From Planctomycetota bacterium (GTDB taxonomy: Bacteria > Planctomycetota > GCA-002687715 > DRQF01), in assembly GCA_020639295.1 (NCBI GenBank), contig JACKGY010000004.1, positions 124,001 to 188,000 of the forward strand: a stretch of 64,000 bases of DNA. Reading direction: 5' to 3'. Each line of letters begins with the position of its first letter. The first letter of the stretch is position 1. Shown here piece after piece: positions 1 to 10,279 of the stretch. Below the pieces are notes generated by a model. That model ran no database searches and was not told the origin of the DNA. It was given only the letters and a program-made list of their open reading frames with translations. Position numbers and translations under genes: made by a program.

Positions 1-49
1 GGTCCCTCCCTCCGGGAGGCCCGATCGCGAGGACCCGAGGACGAGAACG

Positions 50-700
50 ATGAATCAAACGCGCGCGCGGCAGACCGGCTTCACCCTGATCGAGCTCCTG
101 GTGGTGATGACCATCATCGTCATCCTGGGCGGCCTCGGCATCCCTCGCCTGATCGAGGCGATGCGTGAGGCGGAGATGACCAAGTCGAAGGGCAACCTCG
201 AGAACATCTACGCCGGGATCATGTCCTACGAGCGCAAGAACGGGCGCATTCCGGGCAAGCAGGCCGACGGCACGACCGTGTCGGGCTCCGCCTTCGTCTG
301 CGCCGTCTGGGGCGACCCCTACATCGAGAAGAGCATGAAGAATGCCGAGATGTTCTTCTGCGCCTCGCTCTCGGCCCCGCCGCTCACCGAGGAGAACGTG
401 GACGAGTGGGTGACGCCCGAGAACATCCACTGGGCCGGCCTCAATCAGGACGACAAGAACTACGCCAAGGGTCGGACCACGGCGAAGAACACCTCCAAGA
501 CCGTCATCATCTGCAACAAGCCGCTGTTCGAGAACGAGATGCCCCACGCCGGGCGCTCGCTCGCGGTGCTCTACCTCGACGGCCACGTCGGTCAGTTCGA
601 CCGCGATCAGTGGGGCGAGGACTGGAGCGACGAGGAGCCGCTGTCGATCGGCCCCGAGTCGCCGGTCGAGGCCCTGCAGGGACTGCAGGGCGACGAGTAG
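50..700 (+). CDS. Type IV pilin-like / type II secretion pseudopilin
   Basis: A 216-residue prepilin-like protein. A short basic leader (residues 1-9) is followed by a class III prepilin cleavage site and helix, GFTLIELLVVMTII, with Glu at position +5 after the Gly, the hallmark of PilD/GspO processing and N-methylation. The rest is soluble. Near the C-terminus the motif HAGRSLAVLYLDGHV resembles the H-X9-DG motif of planctomycete prepilin-like proteins. A GA-rich stretch (gaggacgag) lies just upstream of the ATG. The gene stands alone in the window, so whether it belongs to a GspG-type pseudopilus or is one of the many solitary planctomycete pilin-like proteins cannot be decided. A second pseudopilin group lies at 58983-62088. 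The family call is strong and the exact role is unknown. Confidence 0.85.
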   Translation: MNQTRARQTGFTLIELLVVMTIIVILGGLGIPRLIEAMREAEMTKSKGNLENIYAGIMSYERKNGRIPGKQADGTTVSGSAFVCAVWGDPYIEKSMKNAEMFFCASLSAPPLTEENVDEWVTPENIHWAGLNQDDKNYAKGRTTAKNTSKTVIICNKPLFENEMPHAGRSLAVLYLDGHVGQFDRDQWGEDWSDEEPLSIGPESPVEALQGLQGDE

Positions 701-790
701 GGCCGGCGACCCGGTCCGAAGGTCGGGCCAGCGAGGCGGGGCGGGGCCGTGACGGTTCCGCCCCGCTCGCGTTCGAAGGGGGCAAAGAGC

Positions 791-819
791 GACGGCCGGG
801 AGCATAGCTCCCGGCCGTC
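791..819 (+). terminator. Perfect 13-bp inverted repeat, probable terminator of the pilin gene
   Basis: Arms at 791-803 and 807-819 are perfectly complementary, with a 3-nt loop (ata). The hairpin lies 91 bp after the pilin stop codon. There is no T-tract after it, so it is an atypical intrinsic terminator or an RNA 3'-end stabiliser. Confidence 0.5.
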
Positions 820-1139
820 TGGAAATATCACCCAACACTTGCTCCGGCTTTTTGAAAAGCCATGTGGGGAAACTCTGACGAGCAACCTCACGCCCTCCCT
901 TGGCAAGCGACATGCCAGCTACGCGGACTATTTATTTATCTCGCAAGTCGATTGCTGGGATAGCCTTGCGGCTGATGTTCGTGGTCCGGTCCAGGCCCTG
1001 ACCGTAAACCGGTTCTTACTCACTCGCCGGTTTCGGGAGGGGCGGCGGCCAGCCGGAGCCGCCACCGGGGTCGCCACCGAGGCCCATTCTTGAGGGGGAG
1101 GGGGGCGCCGTTAGAATCCCCTTTCCTCCACGCTGACGG
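820..1139. other. Intergenic region of visibly lower GC, no gene seen
   Basis: About 320 bp between the hairpin at 791-819 and miaB. It is more A/T-rich than its surroundings, notably at 926-942 (tatttatttatc) and 820-900, and carries a small hairpin at 846-861 (arms ggctttt and aaaagcc). Short open frames here lack family features. I see no match to a riboswitch I know. It probably carries the miaB promoter. Confidence 0.5.
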
Positions 1140-2497
<1,358 letters not shown>

Positions 2498-2501
<4 letters not shown>

Positions 2502-3613
2502 AGCCGGCGCCGATTCGCGAGGTCATGCTCCGCGCCGCGGCCGAGGCCCTGCGCGGTCGGTCGCGAGTCGAACCCAATCCCACGGTCGGCGCGGCGGTCG
2601 TCCGCGACGGCGAGATCATCGCGGTCGGGCATCACGATTCCTACGGCGGCCCGCACGCCGAGATCGCCGCCCTGCGCGCCGCGGGCGCGGCCGCGAAGGG
2701 CGCCGATCTCTACGTCACCCTCGAACCCTGCTCCACCACCGGCAAGACTCCGCCCTGCACCGAAGCGGTCATCGCCGCCGGGATCGGCCGGCTGATCTAC
2801 GCCCAGGCCGATCCCGATCCCCGTCACCAGGGGCGGGCGCGGGCCATCCTCGAGGCCGCCGGGATCGAGGTCGTCACCGACTTCGCGGCCGACTGCGCCG
2901 GGCTGCTCGCCGACTTCCGTCGCTTCCTCGCCTACGACCGACCGGTCGTGGTGGCGAAGTGGGCGGCCAGCCTCGACGGTCGGATCGCCACCCGCAGCGG
3001 CGAGTCGCGCTGGATCACCGGCGAGGAGGCGCGCCGCGTCGCCCACGAGGAACGCGCGCGCGCCGAGGCCGTGCTCGTCGGCGTCGGTACCGTGCTCGCC
3101 GACGACCCGCGGCTCGACGCCCGCCTGGTGGCGGGCCGCGCGCCGCGACCCGTGGTGCTCGACTCCGCGCTGCGTTGTCCGCTCGACTCCGTGCTGGTGC
3201 GCGAGCGGAGCCCGCTGGTCGTGACCGCCGCCGGTCGCTACGAACCCGAGCGTCGCCTGGCTCTCGAGGCCGCGGGCGCCGAGGTGGTCGAGGTCCCGGC
3301 CGCGCAGCTCGGCCGGCCCGAGATCGAGGCCACGCTCCGTCTGCTCGCCGGCCGCGGCGTCCGCCGCCTGATGGTGGAGGGCGGGGCCGAGGTGCTCGGC
3401 GCCTTCTTCGCCGCCGGCCTGGTCGACGTCGTCCAGCACTTCAGCGCGCCCATGGTGATCGGCGACGCCGAGGCCCGACCAGCGATCGCCGGCCCTTGCC
3501 TCGACAGCCTCGCCTCGGCCACGCGCCTCCTGCCCGTGGAGCGCCGGGTCCTGGGTGACGACCTGATGCAGTCCTTCCTCGTCCTCCATCCGGAGCGGGA
3601 CGGGGAGGAGTAG
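2498..3613 (+). CDS. ribD: Bifunctional riboflavin biosynthesis deaminase/reductase RibD
   Basis: Catalyses two consecutive steps of riboflavin synthesis: deamination of 2,5-diamino-6-ribosylamino-4(3H)-pyrimidinone 5'-phosphate, then NADPH-dependent side-chain reduction. The 371-residue protein has an N-terminal cytidine-deaminase-like zinc domain, with GPHAEIAAL (H53, catalytic E55) and the zinc ligands C78 and C87 in EPCSTTGKTPPC. The C-terminal RibD reductase domain starts near residue 148 (VVAKWAASLDGRIA) and includes the WITGEEAR and VGVGTVLADDPRL motifs. The length matches the family. The start codon overlaps the miaB stop as ATGA. No other rib gene is visible, so the rest of the pathway must be encoded elsewhere. 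Confidence 0.94.
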
Positions 3614-3822
3614 CGGCCGACCGGCGCGGCGAGTCCCACCTCGGGACCCGATCCGTCCACCCCCGTGCCGACGAGCCCGGTCCTTTCTTCTTCATTGACC
3701 ATTGGCTTCGTACCGCGCGGCCGGCCGCACTCATCGACAAGGTCGACGGCCGCGGCCGCCCGGACCGCATTTCCTGCCCCACATCGTCGCGGCGCGCCTC
3801 GGAACGCCAGCTGCCCAGCCGA
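3614..3822. other. Left flank of the tandem repeat array
   Basis: About 200 bp after ribD with no credible gene. At about 3798-3822 it contains a diverged copy of the palindromic segment found in the downstream units (gcctcggaacgccagctgcc against the unit's gcctcggagcgccggctgcc), so the array appears to have grown from or next to an older dispersed palindrome. Confidence 0.6.
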
Positions 3823-3960
3823 CAGGACCGCGCAGCGCCTGCTGCGCCTCGGAGCGCCGGCTGCCCAGCCGGCCTGGAGGCCGATCTCGTTCAAGTCGCC
3901 GACGACTGAAAGCACGGCCATCGTCGCCGCAAGACCACGAGCAACGGGCGAAGAAGACTA

Positions 3961-4123
3961 GGCCAGCCAGCGGCTGGCGCTCCGGCAGGACCGCGCAGCG
4001 CCTGCTGCGCCTCGGAGCGCCGGCTGCCCAGCCGGCCTGGAGGCCGATCGCGTTCAAGTCGCCGACGACTGAAAGCACGGCCATCGTCGCCGCAAGACCA
4101 CGAGCAACGGGCGAAGAAGACTA
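3961..4123. repeat. Reference 163-bp repeat unit with nested palindromes
   Basis: The first 76 bp of the unit are a series of inverted repeats. ggcgctccg (3976-3984) pairs with cggagcgcc (4013-4021). Inside it gcgcagc (3993-3999) pairs with gctgcgc (4004-4010). Overlapping its end, gccggctg (4019-4026) pairs with cagccggc (4029-4036). The leading ccagc/gctgg (around 3963-3977) forms another hairpin. The remaining 87 bp are not palindromic. The recurring ggagcgc/gcgctcc edge beside each palindrome suggests one REP-like family that was fused and then tandemly amplified. Confidence 0.85.
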
Positions 4124-4254
4124 GGCCAGCCAGCGGCTGGCGCTCCGGCAGGACCGCGCAGCGCCTGCTGCGCTTCCGGCAGGACCGCGCAGCGCCTGCT
4201 GCGCATCCGGCAGGATCGTCGGGCGAGAGCGTGGGCAACGGGCGAAGAAGACTA
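4124..4254. repeat. 131-bp variant unit with an internal 31-bp duplication
   Basis: This unit shares the first ~50 bp and last ~20 bp with the 163-bp unit. In between it carries a second copy of a 31-bp segment that starts tccggcaggaccgcg, then a third partial copy, in place of the third hairpin and the unique spacer. A near-identical variant occupies 4418-4548, so the two were copied together. Confidence 0.85.
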
Positions 4255-5263
4255 GGCCAGCCAGCGGCTGGCGCTCCGGCAGGACCGCGCAGCGCCTGCT
4301 GCGCCTCGGAGCGCCGGCTGCCCAGCCGGCCTGGAGGCCGATCGCGTTCAAGTCGCCGACGACTGAAAGCACGGCCATCGTCGCCGCAAGACCACGAGCA
4401 ACGGGCGAAGAAGACTAGGCCAGCCAGCGGCTGGCGCTCCGGCAGGACCGCGCAGCGCCTGCTGCGCTTCCGGCAGGACCGCGCAGCGCCTGCTGCGCTT
4501 CCGGCAGGATCGCCGGGCGAGAGCGTGGGCAACGGGCGAAGAAGACTAGGCCAGCCAGCGGCTGGCGCTCCGGCAGGACCGCGCAGCGCCTGCTACGCCT
4601 CGGAGCGCCGGCTGCCCAGCCGGCCTGGAGGCCGATCGCGTTCAAGTCGCCGACGACTGAAAGCACGGCCATCGTCGCCGCAAGACCACGAGCAACGGGC
4701 GAAGAAGACTAGGCCAGCCAGCGGCTGGCGCTCCGGCAGGACCGCGCAGCGCCTGCTGCGCCTCGGAGCGCCGGCTGCCCAGCCGGCCTGGAGGCCGATC
4801 GCGTTCAAGTCGCCGACGACTGAAAGCACGGCCATCGTCGCCGCAAGACCACGAGCAACGGGCGAAGAAGACTAGGCCAGCCAGCGGCTGGCGCTCCGGT
4901 AGGACCGCGCAGCGCCTGCTGCGCCTCGGAGCGCCGGCTGCCCAGCCGGCCTGGAGGCCGATCGCGTTCAAGTCGCCGACGACTGAAAGCACGGCCATCG
5001 TCGCCGCAAGACCACGAGCAACGGGCGAAGAAGACTAGGCCAGCCAGCGGCTGGCGCTCCGGCAGGACCGCGCAGCGCCTGCTGCGCCTCGGAGCGCCGG
5101 CTGCCCAGCCGGCCTGGAGGCCGATCGCGTTCAAGTCGCCGACGACTGAAAGCACGGCCATCGTCGCCGCAAGACCACGAGCAACGGGCAAAGAAGACTA
5201 GGCCAGCCAGCGGCTGGCGCTCCGAGGGCGGCTTTGCCGGGCGACCGCGGTTATCATGCGGCG

Positions 5264-7483
5264 ATGCCGAAGTCGTCCGTCACCATCTTCGTGGTCTCTT
5301 TCCTGCTCTCGGCCTGCGCCGGCCCGGCGCCGGGTCCGCGTGAGACCTTCGAGCCGGCGCTGTTCGAGGAGCTGGCCCAGGTCCGCGGCCTGCGCGCCAG
5401 CGATCGCGACCCGGAGGCGCGCCGCCTGCTCGAGGATCTGGTCCGCCGCGCGCCCCGGCTGGTCGAGGCGCACCGACAGCTCCAGAATCTCCGGCTCGAG
5501 GGCCATGAGCGCAACGCGCTCCTGCGCGACTACGAGGCCAAGGTCGCCGCCGAGCCTGACCGTCCCGAATGGCGTTACCTGCTCGGTCGCATCCGCCACC
5601 ACCTGACCGACCAGCGGACGCTCTTCGCCGAGGCGGCGCAGCTCGACGCCGACTTCTCCTGGGCCTGGCACGGGCTCGCCTGGGTGGCTCTCAACGAGGG
5701 CGATCTCGCCGCGGCGCGCGGCCACATCGAGACTTGCCTGAGAGTCGAGCCCGGACACCTGCCGGCCCGGCTGCTCCTGGTCCGGGTCCTGTTGCTCCAG
5801 CAGGAGGCCGAGGACGCGCTCCTCGTGGTGCGGCGCATCCTCGCCGACGAGCCGGATCTGGCCGAGGCCTGGAGTCTCGCCGCCAGCGCGGCCCAGATGA
5901 TCGGAGACCGCGATCAGGAACTGCGCGCCCGGGCCCGGGCCCTGGCCCTCGATCCGGCGGCCGCCGAGGATCGCGACCGACTGGTCCAGATCGTCGAGTT
6001 CCGGCCCGACGACCCGGCCGGGCGACTGGCTCTGGATATCCTGCTCGCGGGCGCCGCGCGCCGACCCCTGATCGACGAGGCCGGCTGGTGCTTGGCCCTC
6101 GCCCGCGCCCATCGGGCCCGACACGACGCGGCCGCCGCCGAGCGCGCCGCCGCCCGCGCGCTCGAGCTCGATCGCCGCGACCCGGTCCTGCGCGAGATCC
6201 TGGAAGCGAGCGTGGACTGGCCACGCTACCGAGCGCTCTATTTCGCCACCGGCGACCGGGAGATCGCGGCCGCGATCGAGGCCCGAGCCGCCGCCTTCGA
6301 GGCCCGTTTCGGTGGCGGCCCCTCCTACGCCCGCTGTGATGCCCTGCTCGACGAGGGTCTGAGCCGCCAGGCCGAGGCGGAGCTACCCGCGGCCGCGCCG
6401 GCGACGCCGGTCGAGGTCGCGATCCGGGAGCGCGTCCTGGCCCATCGTCGGGTCGAGGCGCGCCTCGGCCTGCTCGCCGAGCAGGCGGCGGAGGAGAGGA
6501 GCGAGGAGCTGGGTGCCGACCTCGAGGTCTTCCTGGCCCGGGTCGCGGCGGTGATCGAGGAGGAGACCGGCTACGAGGCCCATCGGGGCAATCGCATCCT
6601 CGGCGTGCCCTTGGTGGGCAGCGCGCTCGATTCGAGTCTGGCCCTGTCCGGCTCCATCAACGGCTACTTCCGCCGCAGCCGGCAGATCCTCTATGCCGGC
6701 CGGCTGGTGGGCGGTCGGGTCCAGGCCCTGCTCATGACCATCGTCTCCGGCCCGCGCGAGGTCAGGCCGGAGGGCTGGCGATCCAGTCGTCCCTGCCAGG
6801 AGGTCGTCGGCATGATGGCGGTCATCCGGCCGCGCGAGGAACTGTTCGGCGATGCCGGCGGCCGGGCTCTCTTCGGCAACTACTACCTCGACCTCGACGT
6901 GCTCCTGCCCTGGCAGGCGCGACTCTCCGAGGTGTTGCGCCTCGACCCGGAAACGCGGCGGCGGCTGCTCGACGACGACGGCCTGCCCGCGGCCACCGAT
7001 GCCGAGCGGCGCGACCTCCACCGTCCCGGCGACGCGGCCGATGCCCTGACCCTGCGCGCCTTCGAGATCCACGGCGAGCTGCCCTTCGTCGAGATGGTGC
7101 GGGTCCACGAGCAGGGCCACCTGCTCGATAGCCAGCGCTACCTGCCGGTGGCGGCCAACCTGGTCGGGAACCTCTTGCTGGTGCTCCGCAACGGTTTCGA
7201 CCGGGCGGCGATCATGGCCGAGCTCGAACGCGCGGCGCAACTCCAGGCTCTCCGGTGTGGGCCGGCGCCGCATCTCGCCCTGGCCGAGATGGTCCGCGCC
7301 CTCCCGCGCAGCGACGAGGCCGGCCCTCATTCCCGCGGCTATCGCGATCTCCTGCAGGCCTTCGTCGACCGGCTGGCGGCGCGGCTCGACCAGCATCCCC
7401 GGATGCGCCGCGACCGCGTCCTGATCCACCAGCTCCACCGGCTCGAGGAAGCGGAAGTGCGCGTCCTGGCCGCCGAACTCTGA
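5264..7483 (+). CDS. TPR-type lipoprotein with a C-terminal HEXXH motif
   Basis: A 739-residue protein of no family I can name. I chose the ATG at 5264 because it gives a lipoprotein signal peptide, MPKSSVTIFVVSFLLSAC, with lipobox LLSAC. The open frame extends 10 codons further upstream without improving this. The N-terminal third is alanine/leucine-rich helical repeats typical of tetratricopeptide repeats (for example the segment around EPDRPEWRYLLGRIRH). Near the C-terminus VHEQGHLLDS (H615-H619) matches the zinc-metalloprotease HEXXH signature. The protein probably sits on the outside of a membrane and may be a peptidase or a repeat scaffold. The gene begins directly after the repeat array. 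The lipoprotein call is firm, and protease activity is inferred from a single motif. Confidence 0.7.
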   Translation: MPKSSVTIFVVSFLLSACAGPAPGPRETFEPALFEELAQVRGLRASDRDPEARRLLEDLVRRAPRLVEAHRQLQNLRLEGHERNALLRDYEAKVAAEPDRPEWRYLLGRIRHHLTDQRTLFAEAAQLDADFSWAWHGLAWVALNEGDLAAARGHIETCLRVEPGHLPARLLLVRVLLLQQEAEDALLVVRRILADEPDLAEAWSLAASAAQMIGDRDQELRARARALALDPAAAEDRDRLVQIVEFRPDDPAGRLALDILLAGAARRPLIDEAGWCLALARAHRARHDAAAAERAAARALELDRRDPVLREILEASVDWPRYRALYFATGDREIAAAIEARAAAFEARFGGGPSYARCDALLDEGLSRQAEAELPAAAPATPVEVAIRERVLAHRRVEARLGLLAEQAAEERSEELGADLEVFLARVAAVIEEETGYEAHRGNRILGVPLVGSALDSSLALSGSINGYFRRSRQILYAGRLVGGRVQALLMTIVSGPREVRPEGWRSSRPCQEVVGMMAVIRPREELFGDAGGRALFGNYYLDLDVLLPWQARLSEVLRLDPETRRRLLDDDGLPAATDAERRDLHRPGDAADALTLRAFEIHGELPFVEMVRVHEQGHLLDSQRYLPVAANLVGNLLLVLRNGFDRAAIMAELERAAQLQALRCGPAPHLALAEMVRALPRSDEAGPHSRGYRDLLQAFVDRLAARLDQHPRMRRDRVLIHQLHRLEEAEVRVLAAEL

Positions 7484-7522
7484 CCGAGGTCGGGCCCCGA
7501 CTCGAATCGAGACGCTCGGTCA
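7481..7522 (+). terminator. Branched inverted repeat at the stop codon of the TPR lipoprotein gene
   Basis: tgaccgag (7481-7488, containing the stop codon) pairs with ctcggtca (7515-7522). Between them are two small hairpins: gtcg..cgac around 7489-7501 and ctcg-aat-cgag around 7501-7511. This is a compact three-way junction followed by aaaag. It probably acts as a transcription end or 3' stabiliser. Confidence 0.4.
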
Positions 7523-7728
7523 AAAGCACCGGCTACCCTGGCGATTCGTCCGGATCGCGGACACGCGGCCTTTCCTCGTCGGCATCTTGGCAAACTCCAA
7601 GCCTTGACCCAGGAAGGTCTTCGAGACCGGATCGCGCCATCGCGCGGCTGGAACGGCGATTGCGTCGGTTTGTCACACCTCGCGCGCCAAGTCGGCCCTC
7701 ATCGGGTCATCCACATGGAAAGGCAACC

Positions 7729-10059
7729 ATGACACGCTTCTTGACGAGCCTCGCTCTCGTTGCCGCCTTCGTCCTCGTGCTCGTCCTGGTCGACAGGACG
7801 GACAGCCGGGCCGGAGGCGGACAGGTCGTCGGCAACTGGACGGTGCTGGCCTGGAACGACCTGGGCATGCACTGCATGGACTCGGACTACTCCGTGTTCT
7901 CCATCCTGCCGCCCTTCAACACCGTCCGGGCCCAGCTGATCGACGATCAGGGCGACCTGGTCACCGCCGCCGCCGGCATCACCGTCACCTACGAGGCGGT
8001 CGCCGACCCCTCGGGCTCGATCAACAAGAGCTCGATCGGCAAGACCAACTTCTGGCAGTACGCCAATGCCCTCTACGGTTCGACCGCGAACCCGAACGAG
8101 GGCATCGCCGGACACGACATGCCCGGCCCGGCCAACCAGCCCCAGCCGATGACCTTCTCGGCCACCGAGTCGCTCTGGCACGCGGACGGCATCCCGGTGA
8201 CGCCGATCGACGACTCCTGGAACAAGCGCTACTACCCGATGATGCGGATCGTCGCCCGCAACGCGAGCGGTACCGTCCTGGCGCAGACCGACGTGGTGCT
8301 GCCGGTCTCCGACGAGCTCGACTGCCGGGCCTGCCATGCCTCGGACGCGCCGGCCGACGCCATGCCGACCGCCGGTTGGGTCAACGATCCCAACTCGGAG
8401 CGCGACTACCGGCTCAACATCCTGCGCCTGCATGACGAGCTGCAGGCCGGCAACGCCGGCTACGCGGCGGCGCTCGCGAGCCTCAACTTCTCGGCCACGG
8501 GCCTCTACGACACCGTGGTCTCCATGAACAAGCCGGTCCTCTGCGCCGGCTGCCATCGCTCCAACGCGCTGCCCGGCACCGGCCTCGCCGGGATCTCGCC
8601 CCTGACCAGCGCGATGCACGCCGGTCACGCCGCGGTCAACGACCCGGCTTCCGGCACCACGCTGGACTCCAGCAGCAACCGGAGCGCCTGTTACCGCTGC
8701 CATCCGGGTTCCGAGACCCGCTGCCTGCGTGGCGCCATGGGCAACGCCGTCGCCAGCAACGGTTCGCTGGCGATCCAGTGCCAGAACTGCCACGGCTCGA
8801 TGAGCGACGTCGGGGCCACGACCCGCGAGGGCTGGTTCGAGGAGCCGAACTGCCAGGCCTGCCATACCGGCACGGCGCTGACGAACAGCGGCCAGATCCG
8901 CTTCACCTCCGCGCTCGACGCCTCCGGACAGCTGCGCGTGCCGGCGGACGACACCTTCGCCACCAATCCGAACACGCCGGCCCAGGGCATCTCGCTCTAT
9001 CGCTTCTCGACCGGCCACGGCGGTCTCCAGTGCGAGGCCTGCCATGGCTCGACCCACGCCGAGTACCCTGGTCTTCACGGCAACGACAACCTGCAGTCGG
9101 TCGATCTGCAGGGCCACGCCGGCACCATCGTCGAGTGCCTGGCCTGCCATGACTCGATGCCCAACACCGAGACCGGCGGCCCGCACGGCCTGCACCCGAT
9201 CGGTCAGTCCTGGATCGACGATCACGAGGACGCCGCCGAGGACGGTGGCCATCTGGCCTGCCGCGCCTGCCACGGCACCGACTACAAGGGCACCGTCCTT
9301 TCGGCGGTGGCCGCGGACCGGACCTTCAACACCGACTTCGGGGTCAAGGTCTTCAAGCGCGGCATGCAGGTGGGCTGCTACGACTGCCACAAGGGTCCCC
9401 AGGACGACGATGGCAACAACGACCAGCGTCCCCTGGCCCAGAACGGCAGCGCCGCGTCCTCGGGACTGCCCACCACGGTCACGCTGGTGGCGACCGACGG
9501 CAGCAACACCAACCTGAGCTACCGGATCACCCAGCAGCCGACGGCCGGTACCGTGGCGCTGAGCGGCAACCAGGCCACCTACTACCCGATCCCGGGCTTC
9601 GCCGGCACCGAGTCCTTCAGCTTCGTGGCGCGTGACGCCCAGAAGGACTCCCTGCCGGCGACGATCACCGTGAACCGAGGGGCGGAGACCTCCTCCTTCG
9701 GTCGCGGCTGGGCAGGTACCAACGGCATCCCGAGCCTCGACACCAACCAGCCGCCGGTGCTGGGGCAGACCTACCAGCTGCAGCTCGGCAACAGCTGGGG
9801 CTTCGCCACCAACGCCGCGATCATCTACTCGAACGAACGCTGGATCTACCCGACCTGGCTCGGCGGCACGATCTACCTGCGGCCGGACAACATCGAGTGG
9901 GTGGTCATCGGCCCGACCGGTGCCTCGATCCCGATCTTCGTCCCGAATGCTCCGTTCCTGGAGGGTCTGAACTTCCACCTGCAGACCGTCCAATTCGACC
10001 CGGGGGCTTCATTCCTCTGGTCGTTCTCGAAGGGCCTCACGCTGACTCCGGGTCAGTGA
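7729..10059 (+). CDS. Secreted nonahaem c-type cytochrome, first of a tandem pair
   Basis: The ATG at 7729 follows a GGAAAGG ribosome site at 7717-7723 and gives a 776-residue protein with a hydrophobic N-terminal export signal or anchor (about residues 7-22). An unnamed N-terminal domain carries VLAWNDLGMHCMDSDYSVF. Nine CXXCH haem c sites follow (CRACH, CAGCH, CYRCH, CQNCH, CQACH, CEACH, CLACH, CRACH, CYDCH), spread over about residues 200-560. After these come a cadherin/Ig-like beta segment (around ITQQPTAGTVAL, YYPIPGFAGTESFSF) and a C-terminal beta domain with PPVLGQTYQLQLGN and FDPGASF. It is probably an extracytoplasmic electron-transfer or haem enzyme. The substrate cannot be told. 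Its paralogue follows at 10280. Confidence 0.85.
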   Translation: MTRFLTSLALVAAFVLVLVLVDRTDSRAGGGQVVGNWTVLAWNDLGMHCMDSDYSVFSILPPFNTVRAQLIDDQGDLVTAAAGITVTYEAVADPSGSINKSSIGKTNFWQYANALYGSTANPNEGIAGHDMPGPANQPQPMTFSATESLWHADGIPVTPIDDSWNKRYYPMMRIVARNASGTVLAQTDVVLPVSDELDCRACHASDAPADAMPTAGWVNDPNSERDYRLNILRLHDELQAGNAGYAAALASLNFSATGLYDTVVSMNKPVLCAGCHRSNALPGTGLAGISPLTSAMHAGHAAVNDPASGTTLDSSSNRSACYRCHPGSETRCLRGAMGNAVASNGSLAIQCQNCHGSMSDVGATTREGWFEEPNCQACHTGTALTNSGQIRFTSALDASGQLRVPADDTFATNPNTPAQGISLYRFSTGHGGLQCEACHGSTHAEYPGLHGNDNLQSVDLQGHAGTIVECLACHDSMPNTETGGPHGLHPIGQSWIDDHEDAAEDGGHLACRACHGTDYKGTVLSAVAADRTFNTDFGVKVFKRGMQVGCYDCHKGPQDDDGNNDQRPLAQNGSAASSGLPTTVTLVATDGSNTNLSYRITQQPTAGTVALSGNQATYYPIPGFAGTESFSFVARDAQKDSLPATITVNRGAETSSFGRGWAGTNGIPSLDTNQPPVLGQTYQLQLGNSWGFATNAAIIYSNERWIYPTWLGGTIYLRPDNIEWVVIGPTGASIPIFVPNAPFLEGLNFHLQTVQFDPGASFLWSFSKGLTLTPGQ

Positions 10060-10155
10060 CCGGTCTTGCCCAGCCGACGCTTGTCGGCGAGTCCGGTGCT
10101 CCAGCCCCCTTCTCGCGGGCACCGTGACTCGAGAATGAACCTGCAACACGTGGAT

Positions 10156-10191
10156 GGCGGCCCGGAACCTCGGTTCCGGGCCGCCGCTTTC
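10156..10191 (+). terminator. Strong hairpin between the two cytochrome genes
   Basis: A perfect 14-bp stem (10156-10169 with 10172-10185) has a 2-nt loop and is followed by gctttctt. It looks like an intrinsic terminator, which would make the two paralogous cytochromes separate transcription units or attenuate expression of the second. Confidence 0.65.
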
Positions 10192-10279
10192 TTCGCCCGA
10201 TCTTCCAGACCCTGCTTGGACCGGGGTCGGCTTCCAGGGTAGGAAGGAAGAGCCGATACCACCTCTCGAGAGCACGACC

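Larger units (their letters stand above)
3823..5223. repeat. Tandem array of 163-bp units interspersed with 131-bp variant units
   Basis: Unit boundaries can be read directly. A 138-bp partial unit covers 3823-3960. Full 163-bp units start at 3961, 4255, 4549, 4712, 4875 and 5038, variant 131-bp units start at 4124 and 4418, and a 23-bp tail covers 5201-5223. Copies are almost identical; examples of differences are position 3887 (t for g), 4595 (a for g), 4900 (t for c) and one base near 5190. The first two 163+131 pairs form a 294-bp higher-order repeat. Neither 163 nor 131 is a multiple of three, so the reading frame rotates at each unit and the many open frames here are not evidence of coding. 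The near identity implies recent amplification or ongoing homogenisation. No mobile-element gene adjoins it. Confidence 0.95.

Noticed and set aside
820..1139. c-di-GMP (GEMM) riboswitch before miaB
   Set aside because: The conserved CACGCACAGGGCAAACC-type core is absent.
3891..5191. Repetitive open frames on the minus strand across the repeat array (similar peptides beginning with Met-Ala-Val-Leu-Ser)
   Set aside because: The repeat periods (163 and 131 bp) are not multiples of three, so the same peptide is read in rotating frames, and there is no ribosome site or codon bias. These are by-products of a high-GC repeat.
3823..5223. CRISPR array
   Set aside because: Units are 131-163 bp and nearly identical throughout, with no short repeats separated by unique spacers and no cas genes.
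5234..5263. Start of the TPR lipoprotein at 5234
   Set aside because: The ATG at 5264 gives a proper lipoprotein signal and the ten extra residues would put polar residues before it.
7699..9993. Long minus-strand frame opposite the first cytochrome
   Set aside because: Antisense to a gene with nine CXXCH sites.
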